DNA from: Verrucomicrobiales bacterium
Lineage (GTDB): Bacteria > Verrucomicrobiota > Verrucomicrobiia > Verrucomicrobiales > DEV007
NCBI GenBank assembly: GCA_007123695.1
Contig: SLGN01000380.1
Location: 1 to 6,635, forward strand
DNA: 6,635 bases
Reading direction: 5' to 3'
Shown in pieces: positions 5,137 to 6,635 of this stretch; the stretch's first letter is position 1; each line of letters begins with the position of its first letter. A program made the position numbers and the translations under genes. A model generated the notes under the pieces. It saw nothing but the letters and a program-made list of their open reading frames with translations, had not been told where the DNA came from and searched no databases.

Positions 5137-5991
5137 ATGATGACCAAGGAGGCGATCACCAGCATGCTCTTGGCGGGATGGTCCGGGTTCTTCCTTGCGT
5201 CCACCGCCTCCGCGCAGTTCCACACCAAGTCCCCGGAAGGTCGGACCGGGGTCAATCCCCAGGCGGTCCAGTCGGCCCATCGCCAGTCGAGCCAAGGCGC
5301 CGTGGCCGGTCAAGCCCGCTCCGGTGCGGCCACCGGCGGAGGTCTTTCCGGCGGCGACATGATCCTTCCGCCCGACGTCAAGGAAGCGCTCTCCGACCAC
5401 AACGTGCGCATCGGTCGAATGCATGGCAAGCAGGTCGATATCTGGGGCCGGGCCATCCACCACAGCGACGGATCCTACACGGAATCGAAAAAGCAGGTCG
5501 ATACCAACACCATCGAGCAGCTCACCAAGAGCAAGGGCGGCGTCACCCTGCAGCGCCGCCTCGTCATGCTCGACGAGCGGGGAAATCCCGCCGAGGTGCT
5601 GATCTACGACGGGAACAAGCAGTTCAAATACCGCGGGCTGCAGATCTACGACCGCCTCGGGCGCTTCGCCGAAGAGCAGATCTACGACGCCGAGGGGACC
5701 CTGATCCGCCGCAAGGTCCAGGAATACGACCTCCGCGGCAACCTCCTGCCGGCCCGCTCGTGGGACTACGTGGCGAACGTGCCCGCAGACCTCCGGCTCG
5801 TCATCAGCGGAGACGACGAGAAGGCGCCGGGCTCCCTGCAGACGCCGAGCCGTACGGCGGCGACATCCACGGGCGGCGCGAAGGGCCGCACGCCCGTCGC
5901 AGCCGAGGGGGCCTCGATTTCGGCCAGATCGGGCGAGGGCACCCCGCGCAGGGGCCTCAACCTGCCCAAGATCTTCACGCCGAAGAAATAG
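5137..5991 (+). CDS. Secreted protein with YD-type repeats, unknown function
   Basis: I chose ATG 5137 (284 aa); the next codon is also ATG. An in-frame GTG at 5062 would add basic residues ahead of a good signal peptide (MMTKEAITSMLLAGWSGFFL, then ASTASA with cleavage after residue 26). Residues 27-75 are Gly/Ser/Ala/Gln-rich and probably disordered. The core (about 76-222) contains a run of short beta-hairpin-like units: LDERGNP (145-151), IYDGNKQ (156-162), IYDRLGR (170-176), IYDAEGT (182-188) and EYDLRGN (196-202), spaced 11 to 14 residues, like the YD repeats of Rhs-type and YwqK-type proteins. The tail (225-284) is low-complexity and basic. I do not recognise a catalytic site. It is followed after 20 bases by the coiled-coil gene and likely shares a transcript. 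The periplasm or outer surface is the inferred location. Confidence 0.8.
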   Translation: MMTKEAITSMLLAGWSGFFLASTASAQFHTKSPEGRTGVNPQAVQSAHRQSSQGAVAGQARSGAATGGGLSGGDMILPPDVKEALSDHNVRIGRMHGKQVDIWGRAIHHSDGSYTESKKQVDTNTIEQLTKSKGGVTLQRRLVMLDERGNPAEVLIYDGNKQFKYRGLQIYDRLGRFAEEQIYDAEGTLIRRKVQEYDLRGNLLPARSWDYVANVPADLRLVISGDDEKAPGSLQTPSRTAATSTGGAKGRTPVAAEGASISARSGEGTPRRGLNLPKIFTPKK

Positions 5992-6011
5992 AAAGCCGCA
6001 ATCCCCTCTGC

Positions 6012-6320
6012 GTGAAGTCCCCCTCTCCGACCACCTTGCTCGTCCACCTGCTCCTCGCCGGTCTGGCCATGGCGGGATGGGCCTACGGGCTGCATTGGAA
6101 GCGGGTCGCCTCGGGCGACCTCTTCTCCGCCGACGAGAAGCTACTCTTCCGCTTTCAGGACCAGATCGAGATCCTCGAGAGCGAACTCGCCACGCTGCGC
6201 GACCGCTTGCAGGAACTCGAAGGCGAACCGGCGCCCGGTCCGGAGGACGACGGAGATGCTCCGCAGCCTGCGTTGGGTCCTTCGCTGCCGACTCCGCCCC
6301 AGAAAATCGAAACGCACTGA
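6012..6320 (+). CDS. Small bitopic membrane protein with leucine-zipper coiled coil
   Basis: The frame starts at GTG 6012, 20 bases after the preceding stop, and encodes 102 aa. The alternative ATG at 6069 would cut off most of the membrane segment, so GTG is preferred. Residues about 9-27 (LLVHLLLAGLAMAGWAYGL) form one transmembrane helix with a short N-terminal side. Residues 45-69 give perfect a/d heptad spacing (L45, F48, I52, L55, L59, L62, L66, L69), a two-stranded coiled coil likely to dimerise. The tail from 73 is Pro/Glu/Asp-rich and flexible. The shape (short N-terminus, one helix, coiled coil) recalls FtsB/FtsL/DivIC-type proteins, but no sequence motif supports that assignment. 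It probably works with the secreted YD-repeat protein encoded just upstream in the same operon. It is convergent with the LolA-like gene, nine bases away. Confidence 0.72.
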   Translation: MKSPSPTTLLVHLLLAGLAMAGWAYGLHWKRVASGDLFSADEKLLFRFQDQIEILESELATLRDRLQELEGEPAPGPEDDGDAPQPALGPSLPTPPQKIETH

Positions 6321-6333
6321 GCCCTCGGCTCAG
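6317..6333. terminator. Hairpin overlapping both stop codons of convergent genes
   Basis: CTGAGCC (6317-6323) and GGCTCAG (6327-6333) are perfect inverse complements around a three-base loop. The left arm contains the TGA of the coiled-coil gene (6318-6320) and the right arm contains the stop of the LolA-like gene (6330-6332 on the plus strand, read as TGA on the minus). On the minus strand it is followed by a T-rich stretch (TGCGTTTCGATTTT), so it could act as a terminator at least for the LolA-like gene. Confidence 0.45.
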
Positions 6334-6635
6334 AACTTCGTCTCGCTGTAGCCATCGACGGGCGGCTGAAAAAGATCGGGCGCAAGAGGCACGTTCGTTT
6401 CGACGCGGCGGAACACGGTGTGGACCGCCGATCCGTCCTCAAGGTCAATCTCCATGCCGAGCAACCGGTGATGACCGCCGTCGACGACGAAGGTGAAGCT
6501 GCGGACGCCCCGCCCGGTCTCGCCGATGGGGCGGGTGACGATGCGCTGGGTGTGCCCCTCGGGCCGGATCTCCAGCACCCGGTACTTCGCCTGGAACTCC
6601 GCCAGCGTGCGGGGGAAGCCGTTCACGAGCGAGGA
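6330..6635 (-). CDS. LolA-like outer-membrane lipoprotein carrier (C-terminal part, 5' end missing)
   Basis: The frame is open from the right window edge to TGA at 6332-6330, giving 101 visible residues beginning SSLVNGF; a GTG at 6626 is internal, not the likely start. The sequence shows alternating beta-strands ending in VFRRVETNVPLAPDLFQPPVDGY. The pattern (F)-x-x-V-x-T-N-V-P-L-x-x-x-L-F-x-x-P-x-x-G is the C-terminal signature of LolA-family proteins, which carry lipoproteins across the periplasm to the outer membrane. The preceding strand pair (FTFVVDGGHHRLLGMEIDLEDG) matches the V-D-x-x-x-x-x-L-x-x-x-E-x-x-D-x-x-G of the same fold; it is described here as pattern only. Other members of the LolA/LolB superfamily with unrelated cargo remain possible because the N-terminal two thirds is not visible. 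Confidence 0.65.
   Translation of the reverse strand, partial: SSLVNGFPRTLAEFQAKYRVLEIRPEGHTQRIVTRPIGETGRGVRSFTFVVDGGHHRLLGMEIDLEDGSAVHTVFRRVETNVPLAPDLFQPPVDGYSETKF

Noticed and set aside
3717..5255. Long open frame of over 500 codons on the minus strand
   Set aside because: It runs antisense to msrB and across the DUF937-like gene in another frame, with Arg/Gly/Pro-rich low-complexity translation; a high-GC shadow.

Overview
The window is GC-rich bacterial chromosome from a diderm (Gram-negative type) organism. The best guess for the lineage is Verrucomicrobiota, possibly an Opitutus-like group. This rests on an outer-membrane porin with a Y-E-T-D-Y-I-F-R-G-V type opening, a small NPDHHLWNN...RSLRTKDLAEARRRRD-like protein of a style I associate with that phylum, few Shine-Dalgarno sequences, and sigma-70-like promoters placed almost against start codons. 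No marker gene settles the lineage. I see no rRNA, tRNA, CRISPR array, insertion sequence or complete mobile element.

Layout, left to right. (1) Positions 2-790 (+) hold the end of an outer-membrane beta-barrel gene, cut by the left edge. (2) Positions 791-1080 are intergenic, with a strong intrinsic terminator (UUCG-capped hairpin plus T-run), a possible overlapping promoter, and an exact 16-bp tandem repeat containing small palindromes. (3) Positions 1081-2997 (+) encode a 638-aa secreted protein of unknown function whose middle resembles a degenerate Lon (S16) proteolytic domain. (4) Convergent to it on the minus strand are an 83-aa protein resembling a stand-alone integrase N-terminal arm (3428-3177) and, in the same frame after one stop codon, a possible 58-aa protein (3146-2970). 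(5) Positions 3429-3747 show no convincing gene, only several short dyads. (6) Positions 3783-4385 (+) encode an exported, probably Tat-dependent, MsrB methionine-R-sulfoxide reductase with a good promoter that predicts a leaderless mRNA. (7) Convergent to it is a DUF937-like gene (4921-4397, -). (8) After a divergent promoter region comes a two-gene plus-strand operon: a secreted 284-aa protein with YD-type repeats (5137-5991) and a 102-aa bitopic coiled-coil protein (6012-6320). (9) Convergent to that operon is the 3' end of a LolA-like lipoprotein-chaperone gene, cut by the right edge.

The unifying theme is the cell envelope: porin, secreted pseudo-protease-like protein, exported repair enzyme, secreted repeat protein, bitopic coiled-coil protein and LolA-like chaperone. 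Nothing proves that they form one pathway. The most notable points are the predicted leaderless transcripts, the inverted repeats at two convergent stop-codon pairs, the secreted S16-like protein without the catalytic dyad, and the small integrase-arm-like protein with its same-frame downstream ORF.
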